Shown piece by piece: positions 9,106 to 19,827 of a DNA stretch of 64,000 nucleotides; position 1 is the first letter of the stretch, and each line of letters begins with the position of its first letter. Source of the DNA: Acidobacteriota bacterium (lineage in GTDB: Bacteria; Acidobacteriota; Terriglobia; Terriglobales; Acidobacteriaceae); NCBI GenBank assembly GCA_013289875.1, contig JABCZC010000011.1, forward strand, positions 1-64,000. Reading direction: 5' to 3'. The translations under genes and the position numbers were made by a program. The notes under the pieces are model-generated. The model did no database searches. It saw only the letters and a list, made by a program, of their open reading frames with translations, and was not told the DNA's origin.

Positions 9106-9936
9106 TCAGGGAGTGCCGGTTTGCTCCTCGGGCAGGGGGACGATGCTCTGCAGGTGATCTTTGCCCTTCACGGTAAGGTCGAAGTGCTGCCCCAGTTGGA
9201 AATTCGGCGGCAGGTCAGCGATCGGTTTTCTGTTCTTGATCAATCCCAGATCGCGCAGATGGCGCAGTTCCTTTTGCAAATTGGGATCCAGTTTGTAGGC
9301 CAGTTCAGGGTGGTCTCGCAGGTTGCGCAGGTGAGTCAGCTCGATCGGGGACAGTTCCACCCGGGATTCATTGCGAGCTCGCGACAAACCCTCGACGCGC
9401 TGCAGGATCGCCTCGAGCAGATCTCGATCGGTGCGCAGGGCGGGCTGGGTGGCGTTTGAAGCCTGCAAAGCCTTGAGTGTCTGCTCAAGGTCAGGCCACC
9501 ATTTTGTGAAGGAGCGCTCCAGACGGTCGGATGGCTTGGGGCTTTCGCGAATGGTGTTGATGCTTTCGACCAGCCGGTAGGTTCCTTCCCGGTCGGCGCG
9601 CACATGCTGGAACTGGGCCAGCGGCGATCTTTCTGAGGCCGGGGGTAATTCGTCGATGAGGTAAGGCACGACGCGTGAAGAGGCGAATTTCTTGGCGATG
9701 GCTCCGGCTTCAAAGAGCAGCCATGAAGATTGCCAGTTGTCGCGAGTGAGGCAGAGGATGCCGAATTCGGACTGCTCGAGCTCGGTCCCGATGCGCTGCG
9801 CCCAGGCTTCTCCGGGAGTGATGTGATCGGAAACAAAGACCTGCACGGCTTCTTCGAAGAGATCCTGCAGGAGCGATTTGAGACCGAGGGCGGCGGTTTT
9901 GCTTCGGTCACCGGACCAGCTGGTGAAGATGCGCAT
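9106..9936 (-). CDS. TIR-domain protein with a C-terminal domain of unknown function
   Basis: 276 residues. The TIR domain fills about residues 1-130, opening with RIFTSWSGDRS; the WxxxE motif SSWLLFE places the probable NAD-cleaving glutamate at E76 (W72). A helical middle follows, then a C-terminal segment (about 190-276) with a winged-helix look (LTHLRNLRDHPEL, LRHLRDLGLI). Many bacterial TIR proteins are NADases or nucleotide cyclases in anti-phage defence (Thoeris ThsB and others), but no SIR2, ThsA, STING or nucleotide-binding partner lies next to this gene, so its role is open. It stands alone between the phosphoesterase gene and an ADOP permease. Confidence 0.85.
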   Translation of the reverse strand: MRIFTSWSGDRSKTAALGLKSLLQDLFEEAVQVFVSDHITPGEAWAQRIGTELEQSEFGILCLTRDNWQSSWLLFEAGAIAKKFASSRVVPYLIDELPPASERSPLAQFQHVRADREGTYRLVESINTIRESPKPSDRLERSFTKWWPDLEQTLKALQASNATQPALRTDRDLLEAILQRVEGLSRARNESRVELSPIELTHLRNLRDHPELAYKLDPNLQKELRHLRDLGLIKNRKPIADLPPNFQLGQHFDLTVKGKDHLQSIVPLPEEQTGTP

Positions 9937-10064
9937 GGATGATCATGTTTCGATTCGTGCGGAGTGGTCTCACGGATCAGAGAAAGATTGTACAGCCGAC
10001 GAAGCCGAATCGCGCACGGCGCCCGCGCGAAACTCCCCAGGATATGTTGAGAAGTTTAAGCGGC

Positions 10065-12629
10065 CTATTCCGTGCGCAGGGCAGTGACCGGGTTGATGGA
10101 CGCGGCGCGCTGCGCGGGGATGATGCTGGCCAGGAAGGCGCAGATTCCCAGGGCGAGGATAGAAACGGAGAGCACGAGCGGGTCCCATCCCTTGACCTGG
10201 TAGAGCTGGTTGGCGATGAGTCGCGAACATCCAATCGAGATGGGGATACCGATGGCGAGTCCAATGAGGATCTGCAGAAAGGCTCCGCGCAGGACGAGGC
10301 GAATGACGTTGCCGCGGTTTGCGCCGAGGGCCATGCGTACACCAATCTCGCTGGTGCGGCGCTCGACGGCATAGGCGGTGACTCCGTAGAGGCCGACGGC
10401 GGCGAGGACGAGTGCGAGGAGGCCGAAGAGGCCGGTCATCTGCGCGACGGCGCGCTGCTGGTCGAGGTTGGAGTCGAGCTGATCCTGCAGGGTGCGGACT
10501 CCGAGGAGCGTGATGTTTGGATCAATGTCGCTGAGGATGCTGCGAATCTGCGCTTCGAGGCCCTCCATGCTGTTGGTGCGCATTTCGAGTACGGCCCCTT
10601 CGATGTAGTGAGTGCCGTCATCGATGCTTTGCATGATGGCGTCGTCGTACTGGGTACGTTGCGCCAGCGGGACAAAGAAGAGCGGACGCCGCGGCTCGCG
10701 GTTGGCAAAGTCCCAGTCGTATTTGCCATTGTTGACGATGCCGACGATTTCGAAAGTCGAGCCGTAACGGGGCAGATCGAGGCCGAAGTGCGCGCCGATG
10801 GGATCTTCGCCGGGTTTGAAAAATTTCTTAGCGAAGGCTTCATTGACGACCGCGACGTTGCGCGAAGAGGCAGTGTCCTCTTCAGTGATGGAGCGGCCGC
10901 GGATGATGTGCTGGCCCATGGTTTCGAGATAGCCGGCGCTGACGTGGTCCCAGGATGAGCCGATGCCCTCTTCATTCATGTTGGGCATGCCGTGGCCTTC
11001 GCGGATGATGATTTCACCCCAGTTGTCCTGAAGAGGCGTGTATTGAGCCAGGGCTGCGCGTTCGACACCCGGAATGTGAGAGAGTCGGTCCTGCAACTCG
11101 CGATACATGGCGTCGAGCTTGGGCTTGGTATATGAATTGAAGGGCCCACTCAGGCTGATGGTGACGCGTCGGTCGACCTGGTAGCCGAAATCCTGATGCT
11201 GCATGTTCATGAGGCTGCGAGTGAGCAGGCCGGCGCCTGCGAGCAGGACGACAGATAAGGTCGCCTGGAAAATGACGAGAATCTTCTGCGGCAGCGAGGA
11301 GCGGTCGCTGGTGCTGCGATTGGCGCCGCGCAAGGCCTCGACGGGATCGGCGCGCGAAGCGAACCATGCGGGCGCGGTTCCAAAGAGCGCTCCGGTGATG
11401 AGCGACAGAGCGAAGGCGAAGGCCAGCACAGCCAGGGACGGTGTCGCGTCGATGGGGACAAACTTGGCGCTGTGGAAGGTGAGAGCGACGAGCAGCTTGA
11501 CTCCCAGAAAAGCGATGATCAGACCAGCGAGGCCGCCTAGGACGGAGAGGACAATGCTTTCGGTCAGCGCCTGGCGGACGAGCCGGCTGCGCGACGCGCC
11601 CAGCGCGAGGCGGACTGAGGTCTGGGTACGGCGCGAGGCTCCGCGAGCCAGCAGCAGATTGGCGATGTTGGCGCAGGCGATGAGGAGAACAAGCGCACAG
11701 ACGCCAAGCAGGATGCGGAGGTTCGCACCGTATTCTTCTTTCATGATGCCGACGCCGGCTCCAGCGGGGACGACCTTCACGACCTGCTTGGGCAGACCGG
11801 CCTTGATTCCAGTCATCCACTCGGCGGGCATGCTGCTGTCGTTGACCAGCCACTGGCGGATGAGGGCGGTCATGCGATCGGGGACGGCGTTCGTCGTTGC
11901 GCCGGGCTTGAGTCTTCCAATGACGCGAAGCCATGCCTGAAAGTGATGCAGGAAGGAGTTTGCCCCGCTGAAGACGGGCTCCTGGTTGATGGGGAGCCAT
12001 AGATCGGGAGGGTCGCTGCGCAGGGTTTCCCCGAAGAAGCCGGGCGGCGTAATGCCGACGATGGTGAAGGGATGGCCGTTGAGGATGAAGTTTGAGCCGA
12101 CGATGCTGGGATCGGTGCCGTACTGCTGCTGCCAGGTGCGGTAGCTGAGCATCGCGACTGGCGACGCTGAGGCCTGGTCATCAGAGGGCTGGATGGTGCG
12201 CCCAGCAAATGCGCCCAGGCCAAATGTGTGGAAGTAATTACCACTGACGTACTCGCCGCGCATGGGCCGGGCGATGCGGTCTTGGTCGCTGCGGCGGGTG
12301 CTTATCTGGGCGCCTCCAGCCTGAAAGGCGGCCAGTTCCTCGAACTCAGGGGTGTTCTTCTTCATGAGTTCATAGAAGGGGTACGAGAACATGCCCCAGT
12401 TGTCCTGCGGGCTGCCTTGGACACAGCAATCTGTTCCTTCGCCGATGCGGTAGAGACGGGAGGCATCGACCACCGGCAGCGACTTGAGCATGACGGTGTG
12501 AATGAGGGAGAAGATGGCGGTGGTGGCTCCGATGCCGAGCGCCAGGGTGAGCATGGCGGTCAGGGTGAAGACGGGGGACTGACGCATCTGGCGGAATGCG
12601 TAAGCGATGTCCTGACGCAGAGTCTGCAT
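10065..12629 (-). CDS. ADOP-type MacB/FtsX ABC transporter permease
   Basis: 854 residues from the ATG at 12629; the open frame extends 26 codons upstream, but an AGAGG site precedes this ATG and MQTLRQDIAYAFRQMRQSP is the standard start of the core. It has the first helix (TLTAMLTLALGIGATTAIF), a MacB-like periplasmic domain and two FtsX blocks (CANIANLLLARGASRR near residue 335 and LYGVTAYAVERRTSEIGVRM near 770). Unlike the copies at 2115 and 37771 it lacks the cytoplasmic prefix and has no PadR gene beside it. Substrate unknown. Confidence 0.9.
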   Translation of the reverse strand: MQTLRQDIAYAFRQMRQSPVFTLTAMLTLALGIGATTAIFSLIHTVMLKSLPVVDASRLYRIGEGTDCCVQGSPQDNWGMFSYPFYELMKKNTPEFEELAAFQAGGAQISTRRSDQDRIARPMRGEYVSGNYFHTFGLGAFAGRTIQPSDDQASASPVAMLSYRTWQQQYGTDPSIVGSNFILNGHPFTIVGITPPGFFGETLRSDPPDLWLPINQEPVFSGANSFLHHFQAWLRVIGRLKPGATTNAVPDRMTALIRQWLVNDSSMPAEWMTGIKAGLPKQVVKVVPAGAGVGIMKEEYGANLRILLGVCALVLLIACANIANLLLARGASRRTQTSVRLALGASRSRLVRQALTESIVLSVLGGLAGLIIAFLGVKLLVALTFHSAKFVPIDATPSLAVLAFAFALSLITGALFGTAPAWFASRADPVEALRGANRSTSDRSSLPQKILVIFQATLSVVLLAGAGLLTRSLMNMQHQDFGYQVDRRVTISLSGPFNSYTKPKLDAMYRELQDRLSHIPGVERAALAQYTPLQDNWGEIIIREGHGMPNMNEEGIGSSWDHVSAGYLETMGQHIIRGRSITEEDTASSRNVAVVNEAFAKKFFKPGEDPIGAHFGLDLPRYGSTFEIVGIVNNGKYDWDFANREPRRPLFFVPLAQRTQYDDAIMQSIDDGTHYIEGAVLEMRTNSMEGLEAQIRSILSDIDPNITLLGVRTLQDQLDSNLDQQRAVAQMTGLFGLLALVLAAVGLYGVTAYAVERRTSEIGVRMALGANRGNVIRLVLRGAFLQILIGLAIGIPISIGCSRLIANQLYQVKGWDPLVLSVSILALGICAFLASIIPAQRAASINPVTALRTE

Positions 12630-12732
12630 GTGGGCCTCTGATGCAGGTACGGGAGATGGAGCGGGGATGTTCCCGCAACGGAGAACTACGCCAGCCGGTG
12701 GACACACCAGACCGGCGGCTCAATGAGCCGCT

Positions 12733-13500
12733 TCAATCGAGGCGGACGAGGTAGGCTTCGCCTTCCTTGGGGTTGATGCTCTTGGCGATCTCGACGGCGC
12801 GCTCCTTGTCATCTGCCTGAGGACGGATGCGGACCCAGTGGCCGGTGGGTCCCGTGAACTCGATCACGTTGGCGGTCTCGTATTTGTGAGAGAGGTGCTC
12901 CTCAAGCTTGATGGCGTCATGCTGGCTCGAAAAGGCTCCAATCTGGACGCACCAGCGGCCGCCGGATGCGATTGGATGCGGCGTATCGTAAACGTCAATG
13001 CGAACGCGCGCGGTGCCGGGACGCCAGACGCCTACGACCTTGGCCGCTCCGATGGAGAGATCGATGACGCGGTCGGGAACGAAGGGTCCGCGGTCAGTGA
13101 TGCGCATGATGGCGGACTGGCCGGTCTGCAGGTTGGTGACGCGGATGAGCGAGCCCATGGGCAGGGTGCGATGCGCGGCGGAGATTCCGCTCTGGTCATA
13201 GATCTGTCCGTTGGCGCCGCGATGGGCGTTATATTTGGGTCCGTACCAGCTGGCCATGCCTTCTTCGGTGTAAATCGGCGAGTGGGAGGCGACGATGGCC
13301 TCATCGGAGTTCATCGCTGGTTCGGCGGCTGCGGGTTGAGCTGGCTGTGCGTCCGGTGCGGTGAGCGGTGGCACGGGCTGAGAAGGCGCTGCGACGGGTG
13401 GCGGAGGCGGCGTGTAAGCGATCTGTGCGCGATGGCTGCAGCCGGCGATGCAAAGGAGTGCGGTGCAGCAAGCGAGGGATGAGTTGATGTGTCTGCTCAT
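12733..13500 (-). CDS. rlpA: RlpA-like lipoprotein (septal ring/peptidoglycan)
   Basis: 255 residues from the ATG at 13500. The N-terminus is a lipoprotein signal with lipobox CIAGC at about residue 21, so the mature protein should be anchored to a membrane, probably the outer one. A Pro/Ala-rich linker (about 30-60) leads to a double-psi beta-barrel domain (GMASWYGPKYNAHRG, MRITDRGPFVPDRVIDLS) and a C-terminal SPOR domain (RWCVQIGAFSSQHDAIKLEE) that would bind glycan strands lacking stem peptides at division sites. RlpA is a lytic transglycosylase in Pseudomonas; activity here is inferred. The upstream small gene ends 1 base before this start. Confidence 0.9.
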   Translation of the reverse strand: MSRHINSSLACCTALLCIAGCSHRAQIAYTPPPPPVAAPSQPVPPLTAPDAQPAQPAAAEPAMNSDEAIVASHSPIYTEEGMASWYGPKYNAHRGANGQIYDQSGISAAHRTLPMGSLIRVTNLQTGQSAIMRITDRGPFVPDRVIDLSIGAAKVVGVWRPGTARVRIDVYDTPHPIASGGRWCVQIGAFSSQHDAIKLEEHLSHKYETANVIEFTGPTGHWVRIRPQADDKERAVEIAKSINPKEGEAYLVRLD

Positions 13501-13501
13501 C

Positions 13502-13777
13502 TTATTTGTCCTGACCCGTTCCGGGGCCGGGACCTGCACCGGGACCCGGGCCGGGGATAACGGTGCGTCGCTCGATGAGTTCGGCGAGCTTAATCAACTC
13601 CTGGGAGGCAACGCGCAGAGCCCTCGACGAGTTTTGGCGGACGCTGGGCACGACCTCATCATTGAGATAGGCGATGACCCGTTTCAAATCTTCTTCGACG
13701 CGAGGGACGGCCTTGTTCAGGGTTTCGTCCACTTTACGCCCAAAATCTTCGAATCCGCTGCCGGGCTGATTAGTCAT
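13502..13777 (-). CDS. Small hypothetical protein with Gly-Pro-rich tail, co-transcribed with rlpA
   Basis: 91 residues. The first 70 are helical and charged (EDFGRKVDETLNKAVPRVEE), and the last 20 are a GPGPGAGPGPG tail. No known domain is recognised. Its stop codon is 1 base from the rlpA start, so the two should be one operon and may act together in the envelope. It has no signal peptide, so it is probably cytoplasmic. Confidence 0.75.
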   Translation of the reverse strand: MTNQPGSGFEDFGRKVDETLNKAVPRVEEDLKRVIAYLNDEVVPSVRQNSSRALRVASQELIKLAELIERRTVIPGPGPGAGPGPGTGQDK

Positions 13778-14046
13778 GGTGTCCTCACACGGGCCACAGG
13801 GCCAGTATCGGCGGCGTTCGGAGCGAAATCAACCCAAGATGGGGACCGGTGCCACGCGAGTTACTGGCTTTCTGGCCGTCGGGAAGCGCTTTTATAAACC
13901 CATATATATCTGTTAGGTTGCGGCTGTGTGCATCCCGAGGCGGCCAAGCATGCTCTAAGTAGTCATTGCTTCCAAATACGATACGGCGGAATCTGCCATT
14001 TTCACCGCTTCGAAAAATATCGAGATTCGAGGATCTGTTTTCACTC

Positions 14047-14757
14047 ATGGCAAGTACAAGGTCCGCCTGGCAGTTTTGTTTTCTGTTTTTGTTAGTCCTC
14101 GCGAATTTTCCCGCATTTTGCGAAAAGGATGACCCGCTCCCGGATGCTCCTCCGGTGCATGCATCGGAGCCAGGCCAGTATCCCAAGTCAAAGTGGTTCG
14201 GGGTGGTTGATCCAGGGGAGAAGATACCCCCGTTGTACACGCGGGACAAGATGATGTTTTGGCTACACGAGGAGTTCCAACCACTAAGTTTGGTTCCCGC
14301 GTTTGCGACGTCGGGGTTTGAGCAGTTGGTTAACACCGATCCGAAGTATGGGTCGGATTCGGCGGCGTACGGCCAACGGCTGGGCGCGGCAGTGCTCCGC
14401 GAGACGAGCATGCGGCTCTTCTCCGATAGCTTGCTGCCGATCGTGACCCATGAGGATCCACGGTATTTTCGCAAGGCGTATGGCACGGTTACGCAACGGG
14501 GCGTGTATGCGGCAGAGCGAGTATTTGTGGCCCAGCGCGATGATGGGTCTCATGGCTTCAATTACTCGGACACGTTGGGGCGGGCTGCCGCGTCAGCATT
14601 GGCGATGGCGTATTATCCGCCGGTGAGCAGAACTGCGGGGATCGCGGCGAGAACCTGGGGCGTCTCGCTGGCGGGTTTGGCGGGGAACAATCTTTTTCTG
14701 GAGTTCTGGCCGGATGTACGCGATAAGGTGTTTCATCGCCATAACCGCGATGACTGA
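14047..14757 (+). CDS. Exported hypothetical protein
   Basis: 236 residues from the ATG at 14047; the frame is open 27 codons further upstream, but this start gives a clean signal peptide (WQFCFLFLLVLANFPAFC). The mature protein is aromatic- and Gly/Ala-rich, with segments such as RLGAAVLRETSMRLFSDSLLP and EDPRYFRKAYG. Weakly amphipathic helices (SLAGLAGNNLFLEFWPDV) could be membrane-associated. I do not recognise a family with a known function; it has the look of a conserved acidobacterial exported protein. It is divergent from the rlpA operon. Confidence 0.75.
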   Translation: MASTRSAWQFCFLFLLVLANFPAFCEKDDPLPDAPPVHASEPGQYPKSKWFGVVDPGEKIPPLYTRDKMMFWLHEEFQPLSLVPAFATSGFEQLVNTDPKYGSDSAAYGQRLGAAVLRETSMRLFSDSLLPIVTHEDPRYFRKAYGTVTQRGVYAAERVFVAQRDDGSHGFNYSDTLGRAAASALAMAYYPPVSRTAGIAARTWGVSLAGLAGNNLFLEFWPDVRDKVFHRHNRDD

Positions 14758-14870
14758 CGGAATGTTGCCTCCGTTCACATGGCCCATTTCCCGTCTAAGG
14801 CTGGATTTTTACCGTTCAGCTACTTATGATTTAACTCCTTTTGCTCGAAGGCTATGCTAACGACAGGTAA

Positions 14871-14903
14871 AGTCTTCTGGAAGCAGCAGTTGCCCTGAAG
14901 ACT
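14871..14903 (+). promoter_or_regulatory. Leader inverted repeat upstream of the radical-SAM gene
   Basis: AGTCTTC (14871-14877) pairs with GAAGACT (14897-14903). It lies about 90 bases upstream of the ATG at 14991, after a weak promoter-like TATGCT near 14853. It could be an operator or leader stem; nothing more can be said from sequence. Confidence 0.3.
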
Positions 14904-14990
14904 CCCGGCGGCATGGCAGGCCAGCAGCCGGTTTGGACCCAAAACCTTCATTCCCCTACAAGGGACAGACCCGCAAGAGGAGACTGATAC

Positions 14991-17081
<2,091 letters not shown>

Positions 17082-17113
17082 CGGGCAGTCATTTTGCGCG
17101 GAGAATTAACTAC

Positions 17114-17141
17114 CGGAAGCGGCAGTTTGCTGCCGCTTCCG
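17114..17141 (+). terminator. Strong hairpin behind the radical-SAM gene
   Basis: CGGAAGCGGCAG pairs perfectly over 12 bp with CTGCCGCTTCCG around a TTTG loop, 32 bases after the stop codon. There is no T-run, so it may end transcription less cleanly or protect the mRNA 3' end. Confidence 0.6.
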
Positions 17142-17217
17142 ATGTCTCACAGTGATGACCGTCAATCTTCCCAAAGCTGCTGTTCGCAAGTCAGTTTGCT
17201 GATCCGTTTGGACGGAA

Positions 17218-18174
17218 TCAGTTAGGCCGCACATCCAGCATGAAATTCACCGGCACTGTGCTCAGCAAAGTTATCTCCAATTCCATGCGTAACTCCCTAA
17301 GCATGTTACGAGTTTCCTTAAGATGCCAGAGAAGTTGATCCACTAAGTCGTAATCTTCGTAGCCCCTTCTTCGACCCCCCGGATAGCTCGTTATCGTCTC
17401 ACAACTACTAAGTGCCTCCTGGCTTTTATCACGTAAGGCTTGCAATCGGTCACTTTTAATCGACTTATTGATCATTCCAGTTAGCGTCTCCAAGGTCGTA
17501 ACAATTCCGGGGCCTTCTTCGAAGACATACTTGGTAGGGCAATAGTGGACATGCTGATCAGGAGTGGCGCCTTGACTTGCGTCTAGGGCACCGTCCAGTT
17601 GGCCTGCTGCATCGCTAATTGTGCGGTCGATGTCTCTTAGGATCTCAGCGTTGGTGGCGTACCACTGCAGGTCTGCACGGCTGACCGAGCGGGGCACAAT
17701 ATTCATTGCCTCGAGTAATTCTAGGCATGCCTGCCGATAGGATTGGGACACTCGCCAAGCCCGGAAGTCAGCGTACTTCAAATGGAGTACGCTGAGCGGT
17801 AGCTCTGCGTCATCTATTAACACGGGGAAGATTCTGAAGCCTAACGACTGCTTCTCCCTCATTTTCGCGATGCTGAGTTCTTCCTGTACCCAACGCGATT
17901 GGATGGAGTGAGAGGAGATGATGTAAACCAAGCCGGTGGCAATTTCAATGTTCCCGTATATCCTTTCGGGAATCGAATCACCCACTTGAATGTCACGTTC
18001 CGCTAAGAAAGTCTGGGCTCCGTTGGAGAGAAGTGTAGCGTCGAGTTGCCGCGCGAACTCTTCGTCTCGCATCGAATGGCTTATGAAAATGCGGCGCAAG
18101 GTGGACAAGTTGGTTTGCGCGGTCGTACTCTTTCTGCCGGCCAGATCCTTTTTTGACTTTCTGGCGGTAGCCAT
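17218..18174 (-). CDS. TIR-domain protein, second in the window
   Basis: 318 residues. A basic leader (1-25) precedes a TIR domain at about 28-150, starting RIFISHSMRDEEFARQL and containing RWVQEEL with the putative catalytic E99 (W95). The C-terminal half (about 165-318) has no known domain; it is helical, with LQALRDKSQEAL and LLWHLKETRNMLRELRMELE suggesting a coiled or oligomerising region. Base composition is visibly lower in GC than in neighbouring genes, with more A/T third positions, which suggests horizontal acquisition. No defence partner gene is adjacent. An NADase role in phage defence or stress is possible but unproven. It shares little with the TIR protein at 9106 apart from the fold. 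Confidence 0.85.
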   Translation of the reverse strand: MATARKSKKDLAGRKSTTAQTNLSTLRRIFISHSMRDEEFARQLDATLLSNGAQTFLAERDIQVGDSIPERIYGNIEIATGLVYIISSHSIQSRWVQEELSIAKMREKQSLGFRIFPVLIDDAELPLSVLHLKYADFRAWRVSQSYRQACLELLEAMNIVPRSVSRADLQWYATNAEILRDIDRTISDAAGQLDGALDASQGATPDQHVHYCPTKYVFEEGPGIVTTLETLTGMINKSIKSDRLQALRDKSQEALSSCETITSYPGGRRRGYEDYDLVDQLLWHLKETRNMLRELRMELEITLLSTVPVNFMLDVRPN

Positions 18175-18564
18175 AGTTTTGGATTATACCGTCGGCTCAT
18201 TTTTATCCTTCCCTCAATCAGCGTTCAATCATGCGAGTGTGATCTCCGGCTTTGCGCCGGGCTTTTTCTTTAGCCCGCTAGTCCACTGCGAAATAATTTG
18301 AAACATCGAAGACCGTGTCGATTCGGGCGTCCCCACTTCGACGACGTTCTGATAGACGAGACATGGAACCCGGCTGACAAACCATAAAAGGAGCTGGAAA
18401 TGAAATTGTGAAGACGCGCTGCGGCTAGGGCGGATCGTCGCTGAGCGATTGCCGTAGCGATGGCGTTCGGTCCTGCGGGTGGGGTTGGCAGAATGCAAAG
18501 GAACGCGAGCTTCTGATGCAACGTGCGGGATATATGACGAACGCAATGACGCTGTGAAAAACGC
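18175..18564. other. Intergenic stretch with an orphan plus-strand terminator
   Basis: No convincing gene in 390 bases. The one clear structure is CCGGC-tttgc-GCCGG (18246-18260) followed by GC and TTTTTCTTT, an intrinsic terminator reading on the plus strand. No plus-strand gene lies just upstream; it may end an antisense or small RNA, or be left from a lost gene. Confidence 0.45.
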
Positions 18565-19764
18565 TCAGGCCTGCTTCGTCTGAACGTGCTGCGGCTGCAG
18601 TCCCATGCCGACGAAGCGGGCCAGGAGGCGCTGAGCGCCGGGCAGACTGGTGACGATGCGGAGAAGGAGCGGAGGTTTGACCGGTCCGGGATTGCGCAGC
18701 ACGCGGTTGAGGATGCGGTGCGCGAAGATCTGCACGCGCTGCGTCTTTTCAACGGCGCCCTCCCGGTATTGCTGGACCTGCTCGAGATGTTCGGAAGTGA
18801 GGGTGCTGGCGCGAAGAGGTTGGGTGAGCAGGTTCGCGGCGGCAACGGCGTCCTGCACGGCAATGTTGATGCCGATGCCGCCGACGGGAGACATGGCGTG
18901 CGCGGCGTCTCCGATGCAGAGCAGGCCGGGCCGGGACCAGCGCTCAAGGTGGTTGATCTGGACGGACAGAAGCTTGACCTTGTCCCAGGAGTCAATCTCG
19001 GCAGTGCGTCCGGCGAGAAAGGGGATAACCCGCTCTATGCTGGCATGGAATTTGACGAGGCCATCCTGCTGGATCTGATCGAAGCCTCCCTTGGCGATGA
19101 TGTAGGCGGTCTGGAAATAGTCGATGCGGTTGATGAGGACGATAAGACGACCGTAGTTGACGTATCCGAGACCACTTTCCGGGTCAGAGGCCTGGCGTGC
19201 GAGGCGGAACCAGAGGACGTCGATCGGCACTCCCTCTTCGGCGAGAGGCAGGCGGGCAGCCTCACGTGAGACGGCATGCCTCCCATCGCATCCTACGGTC
19301 AGATCGGCGTGTATCTCTTTCGGACCATCCGGAGTATTGGCGCGAACACCGGTGACGACGCCGTTGTCTTCGAGGAGTCCAGTCGCTTCCCATCCCAGGC
19401 GCAGTGTGAAGCCCGGATATCGGGCGGCTTCGGCGGAGAGGAAATTCAAAAGATCCCACTGCGGCATGAGCGCGACGAACTTGGCGTGTGTGGGCAAGTG
19501 CGTCAGGTCGCCAATTTCGAACCGCTGCCCGCCAACGATCGCCGCAACTCGCTCGACCTGGGTGTGGCGAATTTCGAGGAGCTTGTCCAGCAGGCCGAGT
19601 TCATACATCAGCTCGAGAGTGGAGGGATGAATGGTATCGCCGCGAAAATCGCGGAAGAAGTCCTTGTGCTTTTCGAGCACGGTGACGGGGAGCCCTGCCC
19701 GGGCCAGCAAGAGGCCGAGCATGATGCCGGCAGGGCCTCCGCCGACGATGCAGGTCGTTTGCAT
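18565..19764 (-). CDS. FAD-dependent monooxygenase (PHBH/UbiH fold)
   Basis: 399 residues. The FAD-binding Rossmann motif GGGPAG is at residues 8-13, DG motif TVGCDGRHAVSR is near 160, and the second FAD motif CIGDAAHAMSPVGGIGIN is near 283-300. These define the class A flavoprotein monooxygenases, which use NAD(P)H and O2 to hydroxylate small, often aromatic substrates. The C-terminal tail is short and basic. It is transcribed away from the TetR/monooxygenase pair at 20843-22770, to which it is only distantly similar. Substrate unknown. Confidence 0.85.
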   Translation of the reverse strand: MQTTCIVGGGPAGIMLGLLLARAGLPVTVLEKHKDFFRDFRGDTIHPSTLELMYELGLLDKLLEIRHTQVERVAAIVGGQRFEIGDLTHLPTHAKFVALMPQWDLLNFLSAEAARYPGFTLRLGWEATGLLEDNGVVTGVRANTPDGPKEIHADLTVGCDGRHAVSREAARLPLAEEGVPIDVLWFRLARQASDPESGLGYVNYGRLIVLINRIDYFQTAYIIAKGGFDQIQQDGLVKFHASIERVIPFLAGRTAEIDSWDKVKLLSVQINHLERWSRPGLLCIGDAAHAMSPVGGIGINIAVQDAVAAANLLTQPLRASTLTSEHLEQVQQYREGAVEKTQRVQIFAHRILNRVLRNPGPVKPPLLLRIVTSLPGAQRLLARFVGMGLQPQHVQTKQA

Positions 19765-19827
19765 AAACGGACTCTACTATACGATGCGGTCCGGCGGTCT
19801 ATTGGACTGTTGTTCGCTTGCGGCAGT

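Noticed and set aside
9121-12641. Several plus-strand frames opposite the TIR and ADOP genes
   Set aside because: They are shadows of well-supported minus-strand genes.
10065-12707. Upstream extension of the ADOP frame to 12707
   Set aside because: The extra 26 codons lack a ribosome site; the ATG at 12629 has one and starts the standard core.
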